Assembly: GCA_002786065.1 (NCBI GenBank) | Contig: NHNY01000039.1 | Span: forward strand, 1 to 64,000 | DNA length: 64,000 nt | Direction: 5' to 3' | DNA from: Microcyclospora pomicola | Lineage: Eukaryota > Ascomycota > Dothideomycetes > Capnodiales | In this document: positions 36,231 to 48,233 of the stretch, one piece after another | Numbering within the stretch: the stretch's first letter is position 1 | Layout of the letters: each line of letters starts with the position of its first letter | Made by a program: the position numbers and the translations under genes | Notes under the pieces: model-generated | Databases searched by the model: none | Told to the model about the DNA's origin: nothing | Seen by the model: only the letters and a program-made list of their open reading frames with translations

Positions 36231-38652
36231 ACCGAGCTTCGGGGGCGCAGCCAAGCTGTGGCGTGGGGTGCGCGATTTACAAGCCGACGGCGCAAGTCTG
36301 GGGTGGCGGCGGGCGGCAGGTGGAAGAAGGTAAGAATAGTGCGCACGGCGAAGCAAATGCAAGTCTCGTCAACGGGCCAGCTGGTGTCAGGGTATCATGG
36401 TGCGTGTCGTGAAAGTGTTCTCCAGAATAATCGCCCCAAAAACGCCGTTGTGATGGTGGTGCTCAGACAGAGAAGTGGGGGCGCACAAGCGGGTCAGTCT
36501 CCAACGTCAACAAGCCGAGACACACCACCCGATGGCGGTGGCCGTAAGATGGCCGGACGGGGATGTGGTGGTGGGAGCTCAAAATGAAGATGGTGGCGAG
36601 GAAGAGGGATGAAGTGTGGAGGGGGATCAGGCAGAGGCGAAAGAAGAGAGAAAAGGGAAGAGAATCGTCGGAGGTCGAGGAAGAGGCACCGCGGAAAATG
36701 CAGGCCAAGGGTCACGTTCAGGACTAGAATGAATGCGATCGGCCACTCACGAGTCACGACTCGAGACTCGAGACCGGTCACCGTCACCACATCATGACTA
36801 TGCGCACTTCTCGCACTTACTGGTACTTATCCACCACGATATCGCACCGCGCTGGAATTCCAGGGTGAGGCATGGTAGGGCGCCGTCGTCAACAGTCGCA
36901 GCACGTACTGAACCGACGGCTGTCGATCCGGGAAGTGCCAGGGTCTTGGAGATGATCACTATCACACCATCCATGGCTCCACCAAACCGTTCAACCGGGT
37001 TGGCACATCCTGTCTTCCTCTCCACGGCATCTGGCTGATGCACTGTCGTGTTGAGAGGACTGGCACGACAACGAAGACGGTGTGAGAGACTCGTCCACGG
37101 CTGAGTTCGCCGGCGGGCGATCGTCGCGTCCATTCCGTGGTCCTATCCCGCCGAATTGGTACTGCTGCAGTCCTGCGAACCCGCCGCCAGCTCCTCGGCA
37201 AGTCACCGACAATTTGAGAAAGGTGTGTCGCTGGTATTGGTGGGGGCTTGTTACAGCACGAGAGACCGCCCGGCAGCTGCGGCCCCAGCCTCGTTAGCTG
37301 CATAGCGTGAGGGACGAGTTGGGACGAGAGAGGTACAGCGTCCTGCTGCGAACTGCATCATCACCATGCATTCCCCTTGCATCCTGTTCGCATGGCGTTG
37401 CTGGATGCAGGATCGGAATGATGCAGGGTGGCAGTGCATCGTCCAGCGCAGCAGCAGCAGCATGGGCACAGCACCGATTACGCAAGAAGGATTCCTTGGC
37501 GTGACCTTGCCAAGACGTGTCAAGCTTTTCTTGCCGAACTCTGTCAACCTTAATCCCCATCAGATCCGCCCGCTCGGATCCTCCATTGGACGAGCATTCC
37601 ATCTTCCCAGCGCAGAAACATACTGTGGTGACACAAATCGCGCTTGTCATATTACGCATACGACGTACTCGAGAATCGTGACATCTTCCACCAGCTTGAT
37701 CTCTGTTGACTACCGCGCCTTCACATCCTGATCGATCGTGTCAGTCTCATGTCCGCAGGATACAGTACCGTGGTATGGTATGGTATATGCTTTCTACACC
37801 GACTCCTCATCCCAGAGTACCCCACCCCACCCCACCCCATCACGTTTCGCTGCCAAACGACATCCGCTAGACATAGCCTACCGCGTCTTGTTCGCGGGCT
37901 ACCTACTACTGCATGCTGCATGCTCAGCAACGCCTGGATCGACCATGCACCATGCAGGGCGTTGATCCACTCTTCGGCACTCTCGACTGTAGGTATTCTG
38001 CACCCTCCTCATCATGCTGCATACTCTTCTGGCATGGTATCGATCCATATCATGATCCTGCGATGATGATGTACACTTCCATTCACTTTTCGGAAGACAC
38101 CCCACGACCCACCACGCACGGCCTATGATCTGACGGCGTTCCTTCGTCAGTGGTGTATGTTGTGTGCGCGCAACGATGATTGACACTTGCATGTAGCATG
38201 ATAGGCAGGATTGCGTGATGGATCTCGACGGACCGTTGCGAGAGGAACGAAGCGAAGTAGCAATCAATGACCTTCAATGAATGGCACGTTCAGGTAAATG
38301 GATGTGTGGAATCAGTATTCATTGGTCATGATAGACACTCGAGCATGGTGCGCCCAACGAGGGTAGTATGGTACACGCTTCTACAGTGTGGTCGGTCCAC
38401 CTGGATCTTGAGACTAGTCTACATGGGTATCTTTGAATGATGGTACAGCTCATTATAACGAACGTGCTAGAACGCCGATTTCGTGCCAACGCTGGCGGCC
38501 TTCGTTCCGTGACTGTATCTGCCTTCGGCGATACGGGCTCACGACCTTGAGACTGCATATTGGGCATGGCAGCTTCACGCTCTTGTACCAAATGGCTCCT
38601 CTTGCTCTGCTCGGTTTGCCGACCTGGAAGTCAAAGGCCTGAACATGGCTCC
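36231..38652. other. Intergenic, copper-fist promoter side
   Basis: About 2.4 kb without a supported gene. It contains the copper-fist promoter (36231 upward) and the 3' end of the NOT4 locus. A G/A-rich stretch at about 36590-36700, a (GGTAT)3 tract at 37772-37786 and a (CCCCA)4 tract at 37820-37839 are the only features noted. Frames up to about 150 codons overlap on both strands and look spurious. Confidence 0.55.
37772..37839. repeat. Neighbouring (GGTAT)3 and (CCCCA)4 tracts
   Basis: Two short pentamer microsatellites, at 37772-37786 and 37820-37839, about 35 bases apart in non-coding DNA. Confidence 0.85.
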
Positions 38653-41069
38653 TCAGGCCAACCCAAGCAGCCGCCGGTTCTTCTTCATGACCTTGCGAAG
38701 AGCGCTGTCTTTCTCATCTGCTGCGCGTCGAGCGTCGGCAAGCTGGCGGTCGGCGATCTCAACGTTCAGCATGACCTGCTCAGCTGGTACAGTGGCAGGC
38801 AAGTTGTTTGGTTGCGGCTGCGCGGGAGCAGGCTGTTGCTTACCTCCCACATAACCTTGCGAACCAGGACCTGGCGGAGCTTGTACAGGCATGTGGTGGT
38901 TCTGCAGTTGCGCGTTTGGCGTCGGGGGCGTGGGAGGCATCACAAACTCGTTGACGTATTTGCTTGCTTCGTCGACGAGGAACGCACCCTTCTTGATGGT
39001 GCTCCCGTCCTGCACCATCTGCTCCATGACGCTGACGCCGCGGGCGCTGGCAGCATCAAACTGTCGCCTCATCGCATCCAGATCAATTCTGGGGAACTTC
39101 GTCTCGTTCTGGGGCTTGCTGGGACGGAAACGAAGCTCTTCGGGCACTTCGCGGAGTACCTTCTCTAACTCCAGAAAGCGCTGCTCAAGATCGGCAGTAA
39201 GCGCACGAAGATGAGCGCCACTACCCGTCACCATACCGCGATCCCACATTCGTCCTTCTTGTCCGCCATAATGGACTGCTGGAAGCGTGCCCTTCATCAG
39301 GGCGTCAATTTCGTCCTTGGTCAGATTAAGCTTAAAATCGTGCTTCCAGGCGTTGGGGTTCGTGAGATCTTTGGCAGAGATCGGCTGCGGTGGTTTGAAA
39401 TGACTGTGATTGGGTGCACGAAACAGCGAGTCAATGCACTGCTGGAGCTCCGGAGCGTGGGCTTGGAGCTCAGCCATCAGAGATGCGGCGGTGAGCGACG
39501 GGGTCGGAGGAGGCGACGGCTCATGAGGAGAAGGCATGAACGGAGGCGGCGGAGACTTGACTTCTTGCGATTTCACAGGCGTTGCAACTCGAGGCTCGCT
39601 CGGTTTCTCGGCAGCTGGCACTTCTGTCATGACAGCTTCTGCTTGCGGCACTGCTGAAGCTGCTGCACTCGTACTCGGAGCTGCCTCTTTGATGTTTGCG
39701 GCCGGCTTGGTCTTCGCCTTCGTGTCTTTGGCCTTCTTCTCTTTCTTCTTGCGGCCAATGATCGCTTCCTGCGCAGGTTCCTCGGCAGTCGCAGCTTTAG
39801 CCTCTTCTTCCACCTGCACAATAGCTTTGGCGCGCTCTAGACGTTCCTTTTTCAACTGACTCTTGGTCTTGGTACGAACTGGGGCGGAGCCAACTTTGCT
39901 CAATGGTGGGGAATTGGCTCGAGACATTGAAGTGGAAGTCAGAGAAATGTTATCCGACATCGAAACATGATCACTGGATGGTGTACCCGGTGGATTGATG
40001 GATGCAACACTGGGCTTGCGAGAGGGCAGCCTGATCGCCGCTGGTGGTGCACCGAATGTTTGAGTAGGTGGAGTCTCAGCCTTTGGGGTCTGAACTAGTC
40101 TTAAAGTGCGCGGAGCGACCTTTATAGCGGTCGATGTCGGCCCCGGACTGTCGGATTTAGATACAACTGAAGCCGTTTGTGAGACGACACGACTGAAAGG
40201 GGGTCTGCCAGGGGTACCGGACTCTGCAGACTTCACAGGTGTAGCAGCTTCGGTAGATTTCGCCGGGGTACTTGCGTCCACAGGAGTGGAGTCGAGTGGA
40301 ACACTTCGATCTCTATTCGTGACTGCTGCGGTAATGTCGAGCTTACCAGGATGCTTGCGCTTCGAGGCTTCATTTTGTGATTTTTGAGGAGTTTCTGGTG
40401 TGGTCGGTGTAGCTTCAACGGCATTGGGCGGTACAACGGGTCGTCCTTTTTGCGGAGATTGGGATTTGATGGCTGGCGTTTGCTCTGCTTGCGCCTTGGA
40501 TTCAGTGGTTGGATCGTCCTGGTGCTGTGATTGCAGAGCCGTCGACTTCGACTTCGACTTCACAGGGCTTATTGCAGCAACAGTGTCCAACGACGCCGCT
40601 TTCTTGGACTTGGCAGGTTCAGGGTCGACGGGCTTGGGAGTCTCATCAGTCTGCTCAGCCAAGGCAAGAGATTTCTTACCCTTGCCGCTCACAGCTCTCG
40701 ATGCCTTCGTCGGTGTCTCAACCTCGGCGGCTCTCTTGCCCTCTTTGTCATCGAATCTCGAGGGTGTTGCAGATCGGGCGACTGGCGTACCTGGTCGCAA
40801 TGGCAGAGCTGGCATGATCTGTTGTGTACTAGCTTGCCGCCTCAAGCTTGCACGGCTACTAGGACGACTGATTGATCCATCGTCCAGATTTGGTAGCGCT
40901 GTAGGCTTTGATAGACCGGGCGGAATGGTCGGCGTTGCACGTCGCGACTCAGTAAGTTGTTGCTCGAACCCGGGGGGAACAGGCGGCGTTCCGTGTCGTG
41001 AAGTCACCTCATCGTTGATTGATAAGCTGTTTGTACGAGATGGCCTCGCGGAGGGGTTATTGCTTTGTA
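38653..41069 (-). CDS. NOT4: Probable 3' exon of NOT4 (long C-terminal region)
   Basis: A reading frame of over 800 codons without an ATG near its upstream end: the first internal in-frame Met lies about 80 codons past the suggested acceptor. A good acceptor (branch-like TTTACTGAC, then AG) sits just above 41069. This points to a spliced 3' exon, not an independent gene. Sequence: Pro/Ser/Thr-rich N-part (PPVPPGF, PTIPPGL), a basic Ala/Lys-rich segment, then a conserved helical part (SLMAELQAHAPELQQCIDSL, SAKDLTNPNAWKHDF, SVMEQMVQDGSTIKKGAFL) and a terminal coiled coil ending VMKKNRRLLGLA. From memory, long Pezizomycotina NOT4 proteins (about 1500 residues) carry such a C-terminus. The 5' boundary and the donor joining it to the RING/RRM part are not resolved. 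Confidence 0.7.
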
Positions 41070-41611
41070 CTACTCTCACGGTCAGTAAATGTGCGGCTCT
41101 TCTCTTCAAGTCGGCGTTGCTGTGAGCAGGCCAGGATCCTCCTCTTGCAGACTGTATGGCAGTGGCAGCACCCACAGAACTATCTACGGTAAGAAAAGAG
41201 CTACCTACGATGAAGAAGAAGCTAGGTACATTGGTGTGGCAGATGTCGCCCGACACGTTCACGTCGAGGAAAACAAGCGCGTAAGGAGAAGATGAGGACT
41301 ATTTTCCCCTCGATTATCAGCAGCTGTCGACCTGGTGCTAAGACAACAACGGTACGTACAAGAAGATGCTGCAGGTCTGAGTGTTAACGAGAAGTGTAAA
41401 TGCTTGCGGGTCCAAGCTCGATCTGTGTCGCACAGCATGGGGTGCCTGGACGCAGTTGTCCGAGTCCCGTATGCTGAAAGCAAAACGCCCGCCAGCTAGC
41501 AGTCCAGCTCTTGGTGCCGAAGCTGGTGTTTCCCAATACCTGAACTCCTTGCATTGCAAACCAAAACCACGCAGAAAAGTACTCAAAACGCTGGGAAGTG
41601 CTGCCCGAAAA
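41070..41611 (-). other. Segment between the two NOT4 reading frames
   Basis: On the reverse strand this follows the stop codon of the RING/RRM frame and precedes the second long frame. It holds possible splice signals: a GTATTG after TTCAG, a GTACGT after TTCTT (minus strand near 41355), an acceptor-like ACCGTAG, and the branch/acceptor just above 41069. It is either an intron (with or without small exons) of one gene, or a 3' UTR plus a promoter. Confidence 0.5.
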
Positions 41612-44039
41612 TCACCATCGACTACTCATGAAGTTGCCACTGCCATACAGCCCATTGTTGGTGTTGTTGTTCGCGAGATACAGCCCACCCGCAGCAGCAG
41701 TCTGACCGCCGAAAGTATGAAGTCCACTGGCTCCTTGCTGAATCCTATGCAGCAAGTGAGGGTGTTCTGAGGCCACACCCTCGTTAGCTGACGAGACTGA
41801 GGACGAAGTGTTCCCATGACGACCATGCTTCTTAGACTTCTTCTTGCTGCGCTGCTTGTCTTGAGCCTCAAAAGCATATTGCTGGGCCGCGAAACCAGCG
41901 GACGGATAGGCTGCTACTGGAGTGCTGCTGTGGAATTGGTTAGGAGGGGACATGTAGTGTGACTCACGCTTGGCTGCGGCGTCCATGCCGTTCTCTCGCC
42001 CGCGCAAAAGGTTACGCATTAGATCCTCGTTCGCATTTCTGCCGGCGGTAGCGACACCGTACTGAAGTCCACCGGTGGCAAACCCGTGGCCTTGGCCGAA
42101 TGTCATTCCACCACTTACAGGAGGTGTGCCTGTAGTCTTGAGGCCAGGAGGTGGGCCTTGTACATTACTGGTGAAGAACTGTTGGTTGTTGCTGCCAAGA
42201 CGTTGGTCCTGCTGACTAGCGAATTGAGAGCTGCCTGCTGGAGGCATGATAGAAGATTGCTGATTCATAAGCTTCTGGTTGGCGACAGGCTTGACCATTG
42301 TAGCTGAAGAGGAGTCGTTAGCGAAAGAATATCGCGACATATTGCGCTGGTGGCCCGGCGGAACACTAATGTCTGTTTGCAGAATTGAAGTTGGTTGCAC
42401 GCCTGTTTGGTTGGCATATGAGGCCTGCTCATTCGATCCCTTAATGGTTTGCAGGAGCTGATTCTGCTGTTGCGAAATGAGACTATGGTCACCAGCAACA
42501 GGACTTGAACCGTCTCCGCCAAAATGGAAATGTTGATCCATGACTCCCTCTTGCCTGGGTGGACGGATGATGCTTGACGTCTGGCCAAGCCCTGCGCGAT
42601 CCTCGGGTTCACCTCCAAGTTGCAGACTGCCGCTCATTTCCAGGTTGTCATCAGCCTCTGCTGTGCCGGTTTGCTGGAACGTGTGCATGTCTTGCTCAAC
42701 CTTTGACTGCTCCTCTTTTCGCTGCCTTCGCAGCCGTCTTGTCGCGCCTCCAGTCTTGTCGAATAGTGGAGGATAATTCTTCACAACATTGAAGTCCATC
42801 TCGGATAATGGTGATGCCGAAAAGACGAATTTGAAATCTTCGATCGAGAAGTTCTTCAAGAGATCAATTAGAGGTGCTGCGGGCTTTGGTCGGCGGACAG
42901 GCGCGGGAACAGACGACGTTACGACTTTGACCTGAGACACTGGCAGTGTGGGTTGTGAAGGCGGTTCTTGCTGTTGCTCGACTTGAGCAGTCGCGGTGCT
43001 GTGAAGGACTGGGGACTCGACTGCTTCGCTGATGGTGCGGCTTTCGACTCGGTGAGCCTGGGAGGGTGGCTTCGATGCCCAACTCGCTGTGGATGGTAGC
43101 GCGGGACGATTCCGAGGAGGGCTGGGCGCAGCTTCGCTACTAGCCTGACTGATGACAGGTTGCGCTGCAGATGCGACAGGTTGTTGCGATTGAGGTGGCG
43201 GTGGTCTTCCACCTTCCTGTTGTGAAGAGCCAGCATTCAGAGCAGATAGATCAGCTCTTGAATAACTCTCGTTTCCGTCACCAGCTTCGTGCAAGAACAT
43301 GCAGTTTCGGTTCGTACAAGTTTCATTTCGCAGATACGCCGAGCAGTATTTGGTAGTACCAAATTGTGCACGGAGTGTCCTTTCGCCATTTTTGGCGCCA
43401 TTGACAGCAGTAATGCAGGACTGCGCATCTTCTTTCCGCTCGTATGTCACATAAACACCGACGGAATGAGGATGTGACGGATCCTTGGCCTTGCTGACAA
43501 CAATCTTGATGATCTTCCCGTACTGCCCAAAGTATTGATCTCCGCGTAGAGTCTGCAGCAACTGATCCTCTTGTGATGTTGGAGAAAGCCCAGTCACATA
43601 AACCAAGTTCTTCTGCATCACGCGTAGACCAGCGAGATGCTTCCGGCTCAAGTTTTGTGCTTCAGCTTTGGCCTTCTCTTTTTGCAGGACAGCCTGGTTC
43701 TTCTTCTGCTTCTCGGCTTGGCGAGCTTTGTGCGCAGCGGTCTCTTCGGGGGTGATGACTTTGTAATCGATGTCCTTGTCGTTATACGGCCGTCTGCAAG
43801 CCGGGCAGAGGCCATTCATGTTATTCTTAACATTATGGTAGCAGAACTGACAGATCTGAAGCATATGTCAGTGAAGGAGTTCCCTTGCGGTCTTTCACGA
43901 TCAGAGTATGTGTGCATACCTGGTAGCCGCAAGGACAAGGTCGAAAGCCTTTGTCAGTGAGGTCGAACTCCTCCACGCAGAGCGGGCAAGTCTCCTCTTC
44001 ATCATCGTCGATGAACTGGTCTTGTTGTGTCCGTGACAT
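41612..44039 (-). CDS. NOT4: CCR4-NOT subunit Not4, RING-RRM E3 ligase part
   Basis: Not4 is the E3 ubiquitin ligase of the CCR4-NOT complex, acting in mRNA decay and co-translational quality control. Exons 44039-43920 and 43855-41612 give 787 residues to the first stop. The C4C4 RING uses Cys18, 21, 35, 37, 42, 45, 57 and 60 (CPLC, CPCGYQ|ICQFC, CPAC) and spans the intron. A coiled basic linker (QKKNQAVLQKEKAKAEAQ) leads to an RRM at about 123-209 (NLVYVTGL, GKIIKIVVSK) and a CCCH finger at about 211-229 (CSAYLRNETCTNRNCMFLH). The rest is Gln/Pro/Ser-rich with family landmarks (IEDFKFVFSASPL, KNYPPLFDKTGG, QGPPPGLK) and ends GSGNFMSSRW. The frame downstream (38653-41069) probably belongs to the same gene, so 41612 may be a short-form end. 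Confidence 0.95.
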
Positions 44040-44408
44040 GATGCCCGGAGATGTGCGACAGAAGGAACTGTAATCGAAGGCGCGAAGGAGGAAGTGCTGT
44101 GGCAATACAAAGCGCGCTGCAAAAAGCTAGAGAGGGGTAGTGACGCCAGAGTGGCAGATATGGCGCTTTTATAAAGAGGTCGTACGCTCTGTGTCGGTGA
44201 AAAGGTAGAGGACGTTGTGGTTGATGGTGTTGAGAGAGGGAGGTGTGAGTGATGGTTCATCGAGATGTCAGTGCCAGGAGCGAGGTCACACGGCAGCTCC
44301 CGCAGCTGGCTGGCTGGTCTCCGGCGCCAAGAACCTGACAGTCCAGTGTAGCATACCTCCAGAGTCGATGCAGTCGTAGACTTGCTTCAGGCATTCATCA
44401 TCGTCACC
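44040..44408. promoter_or_regulatory. Shared divergent promoter, NOT4 and NDUFS3
   Basis: Only about 370 bases separate the two divergent start codons, so both promoters are compressed here. No conserved element was recognised by eye. Confidence 0.55.
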
Positions 44409-45439
44409 ATGGCCGCCCGACACAGCCTCATGCGGCCCTTGAGGTCAGCGGTGAGGGTAGCAAACACCGGTGTCGCGACTAGGACCTTTGCGACCTCAGC
44501 AGTCCGCGCAAAGGAGCTACCGGTTGGCGACACCAGTGACCTTCCGAACATGCGTCACGCCCAGCGCAGTCCTCAGGGAAAGCTGCACGCACCGATTGTC
44601 AATCCAGCCGGTATGAGCTTCTCAGTGTATGGTATGGGGGAGTAAGCTGACTGGTGGACAAGACATCGCGCAAGAGAAGGCCCAATCTCTGCACCAATAC
44701 GGTCAATACTTGTTGTCATGTCTGCCAAAGTACATTCAGCAGTGCGTATATCATACCAGCCACTGCATGACGGCGAGAAACTGACTTTGCTTGCCACAGG
44801 TTCTCCGTATGGAAAGACGAGCTCACGATTTACATTCCTCCAGCTGGAGTCATCCCAACGATGTCCTTCCTCAAGTACCACACCGCTGCCGAGTTCACTC
44901 AGGTCTCAGACATCACTGCTGTTGACTACCCGACGCGCGATCAACGATTTGAAGTCGTCTACAACCTGTTGTCAGTTCGCCACAACTCGCGCATCCGCGT
45001 CAAGACCTATGCGGATGAAGCCACACCTGTGCCTAGCATCACCTCGCTCTACGATGGTGCCAATTGGTATGAGCGAGAGGTATATGATCTCTTCGGAGTC
45101 TTCTTCGTGGATCATCCCGACCTACGGAGGATTATGACCGACTATGGATTTGACGGACACCCCTTGCGGAAAGATTTCCCCCTGACCGGATATACGGAGA
45201 TCAGATACGACGAGGAGAAGAAGCGCATCGTTGTGGAGCCTCTGGAGCTTACCCAGGCTTTCAGGAATTTTGAGGGAGGGACTGCAGCGTGGGAGCAAGT
45301 TGGGCCTGGACAGGACCGAAAGCCAGATACTGTAAGACAACCAATGCACGAATTCAACGGTATATCACTAATTCAGACACAGTTCAAACTGCCTACACCA
45401 AAACCAGAGCCTAAGCCTGAGGAAGAGAAGAAGAAGTAG
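44409..45439 (+). CDS. NADH-ubiquinone oxidoreductase 30 kDa subunit (NDUFS3)
   Basis: This core subunit of the peripheral arm of mitochondrial complex I corresponds to human NDUFS3 and Neurospora nuo-31. Exons 44409-44610, 44663-44741 and 44800-45439 give 306 residues. The first about 35 residues are Arg/Ser/Ala-rich with few acids, a mitochondrial presequence ([18 protein letters not shown]...TFATSAVRA). The joined exons read [21 protein letters not shown]. The complex I 30 kDa signature is intact: [20 protein letters not shown], followed by [20 protein letters not shown]. The C-terminal tail is Pro/Glu/Lys-rich. The start is the first ATG of a clear presequence. Confidence 0.97.
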
Positions 45440-45907
45440 TAGCGAGAAATGACGATGTTTCTCATCTCTCGTCATCTTGCGCTGTAGGAAATACTGTATA
45501 TAGCAGCCAAGGTGCAGTCATGTGATGGGTAGATATCGCCCATCACCGACGTGTAGTCCTTGATCGATTATAGACCTTCATATATCGTGACCTGGTCTTT
45601 GATGTTGCAATTGGCACTCATCTAGCACCTCGTATCTCAATAAAGGACATGAATAAACTGAATAACCGTCAACGGATGCACGCGGTAACGTTGTCGGTTC
45701 ACCTTCCTTGCTGTGGATCGGTGATGCTTCCATTTGACGGCTGATCTGACCCCACAAAGAGCACATCCCCACACTTGCGGCTACTCCATGCCCAAAGCCG
45801 CGGTGAAGCGGAATCGACGTTGCTTTGTGTTTCTACAGTGGAAGCATTATTGATCCGCAGGCTGAGACCTCAAGTCTGTCTGCACTCTTCGAATCTCGTC
45901 AATCACC
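45440..45907. other. Spacer, NDUFS3 3' end and HOT promoter
   Basis: About 470 bases between two forward genes. It contains candidate poly(A) signals (listed separately) and the promoter of the transhydrogenase gene. No coding sequence seen. Confidence 0.5.
45639..45657 (+). terminator. Two AATAAA poly(A) signals after NDUFS3
   Basis: AATAAA occurs at 45639-45644 and again at 45652-45657, about 200 bases past the NDUFS3 stop. Two copies in 19 bases in the right place make this a good candidate polyadenylation site. Confidence 0.55.
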
Positions 45908-47473
45908 ATGGCCATAACACGGATAGCACCATCGAGAGCTCAGCAGGCCACTGCCCTGCTCCGCTCCATCAATGCTGGATCAAGCAGCTGTCCCTGCCAT
46001 TCCCATGTCGGAACTCACACGCACAATCACCACATCCAGAACCCTTTCGCCGGCCGCACAAGATCTCTAGCGACACCTGTGGATCACAGCCAGCAGAAAG
46101 AATATGCCTTTGAAATGGCTGCGTCAAGTATTCGCTTTGGACCCGGATGCACAAAGGAAGTCGGAATGGACTTTAAAAACATGGGCGCGAAGAAGGTCAT
46201 GGTGGTCACAGACACTGTAGTGCGGAAGCTAGATGCAATGAAACAGGTTCAGGAGGGTCTGGAGCGTGAGGGTATTGCATTCGAGGTGTATGATAACGTC
46301 AGGACCGAACCCAAGGATTATTCGTAAGTGTTCTTGTTCGACGCCTTGCCAATGATCAATGTCGGCGTCTTCCCAGGACAGGTCGCTGATTTATGATTGC
46401 TTAGCATCAAGGCGGCGGTTGAGGCTGCTAAGCCATATGCTCCAGATGCTTTCCTCGCTGTGGGTGGCGGGTCTGTCATCGACACGGCCAAACTCATGAA
46501 CCTGTACTCTACATTCCCGGAAGCCGATTTCCTTGACTTTGTCAATGCACCTATTGGGAAAGGTCTACCAATTCAAGGCAAGCTGAAGCCGTTGATCGCT
46601 GTCCCAACCACCGCTGGAACCGGATCAGAGACTACAGGCACGGCCATCTTCGATCTTGTCGACAGGAAATCAAAGACTGGAATTGCACACCGCAATTTGA
46701 AGCCAACTCTGGGCATATGTGATCCTCTCAACACCCGCACCATGCCCTCAGCTGTACATGCCGCTTCTGGTCTTGATGTTCTCTGTCACTCCTTGGAGTC
46801 CTGGACGGCTATCCCGTACAATGAACGCGTACCTCGCCCAACGAACCCTATTCTGCGTCCAGCATACCAAGGTGCCAACCCTATCTCCGACATATTCTCG
46901 CTCCAGGCCTTGCGAAGCACTGTCAAGTATCTTCCGCGTGCAGTAAAGGACCCTGATGACTGGGAGGCGCAGTCCAACATGTTGCTCGCCGCTACCCTCG
47001 CTGGTGTTGGTTTTGGCAATGCTGGCGTGCACTTGTGCCACGGCATGTCGTACCCAATCTCGAGCCAAAATCCCGGCTACCAACACGCAGGTTACCAAGT
47101 GGATTCCCCGATCATCCCGCATGGTGTTTCTGTTGCTGTCACTGCCCCGGCCGTCTTCAAGTTCACTGGAGCCTCCAACCCCGAGCGTCACTTGGCTGCT
47201 GCGGAATGCTTCGGTGTAGACATCTCCAACGTGAAGAAGGAGTCCGCTGGTGAAGTTCTCTCCGAGGCGCTCGCCGAGTTCCTCGTCAAGCTTGGCGACC
47301 AGCCTCGTGGTTTGAAGCAGTTGGGCTTCAAGAACGAGCACCTGGACACTCTCGTTGAGGGCACACTACCACAGGCTCGCGTCCTGATGCTCGCTCCCAA
47401 CTTCGATAACAGTGAGAGTGGGCACGCGCGTGAGCAACTGTATGGCTTGTTCGAGGACGCTATGGATTATTGA
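45908..47473 (+). CDS. Hydroxyacid-oxoacid transhydrogenase (HOT/ADHFE1)
   Basis: An iron-containing alcohol dehydrogenase family member that in animals (ADHFE1) oxidises 4-hydroxybutyrate to succinic semialdehyde while reducing 2-oxoglutarate to D-2-hydroxyglutarate in mitochondria. Exons 45908-46323 and 46405-47473 give 494 residues; the join reads TEPKDYS|IKAAVEAAKPYAPDAF. The N-terminal about 55 residues are Arg/Ser/His-rich, fitting a mitochondrial presequence. The dinucleotide-binding motif GGGSVIDTAK is at 159-168, followed by PTTAGTGSETTG. Metal-site regions are present (HAASGLDVLCHSLESW and GVHLCHGMSYPI). A His-rich patch (HSHVGTHTHNHHIQ) in the presequence region is unusual. Family assignment is firm; the exact substrate in this fungus is inferred. 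Confidence 0.95.
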
Positions 47474-48233
47474 GAGATGAGTCTGGAACATGTACATATC
47501 TGGTTCGTGGGTGGTGCTATGGTCCAGTGAGTTGTCGATACATTCAGTTATCATTTAGTAATGTACATATTGTTTGGTGTTCCAGCGTCTGTGTCATGAT
47601 GTTGTCATATTACGAGATGCTACATTTGCTACATGTAATCACAAGCTCGGTACAGAAGACGTGAACCGTCAGCCGCATATAAATGCCATTCGCAGCTATG
47701 TTGATCACACAGGCGAATAAGGTACGCTTGGTCCGATTGCTGGGAAATGTGATCGACAACGATCTACACGCGGTATCAGGCTATTGCCGTGCACACGCAT
47801 TATATATGTACGCCCATCCAGTCTAGGAATCACTTCCTAGTTGGGCTTTTGTGATAGCAAGAAATGCTAATCTTGCAAGACACAACTGCAACTGGGCTAA
47901 GTCCATCTGGTGTATTTAGTAACCCGTCCGCTTCTATCATCTCAGCCATGTACAGCACATCATGCAGCCCTTGACTTTTCATCCTTTCATGCTGAACCTC
48001 TTTTTGCTGTGACCATACTTTTGACACGCAGCGAAGTTGCGCACGCTTGGCTAGTTGCATTGATGATAACTCTGAGATAGAGCTGAATTTGCGGAACAAC
48101 TGTGTATTCGAGAGTCGTGACTCCAGACCAGATATCTTTCTGATCCTGAACGCCTCTGTAGACGAGCCATGGTTTTTTGAGTCGCCGCGACAGCAGAAGT
48201 GATGATGATCGATATGTCAACCTATAGCCTTGC
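47474..48233. other. Convergent 3' spacer
   Basis: About 760 bases between the 3' ends of the transhydrogenase (+) and the roadblock-like gene (-). No gene recognised; a reverse frame at 47987-48517 partly overlaps the roadblock-like gene in another frame and looks spurious. Confidence 0.5.
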
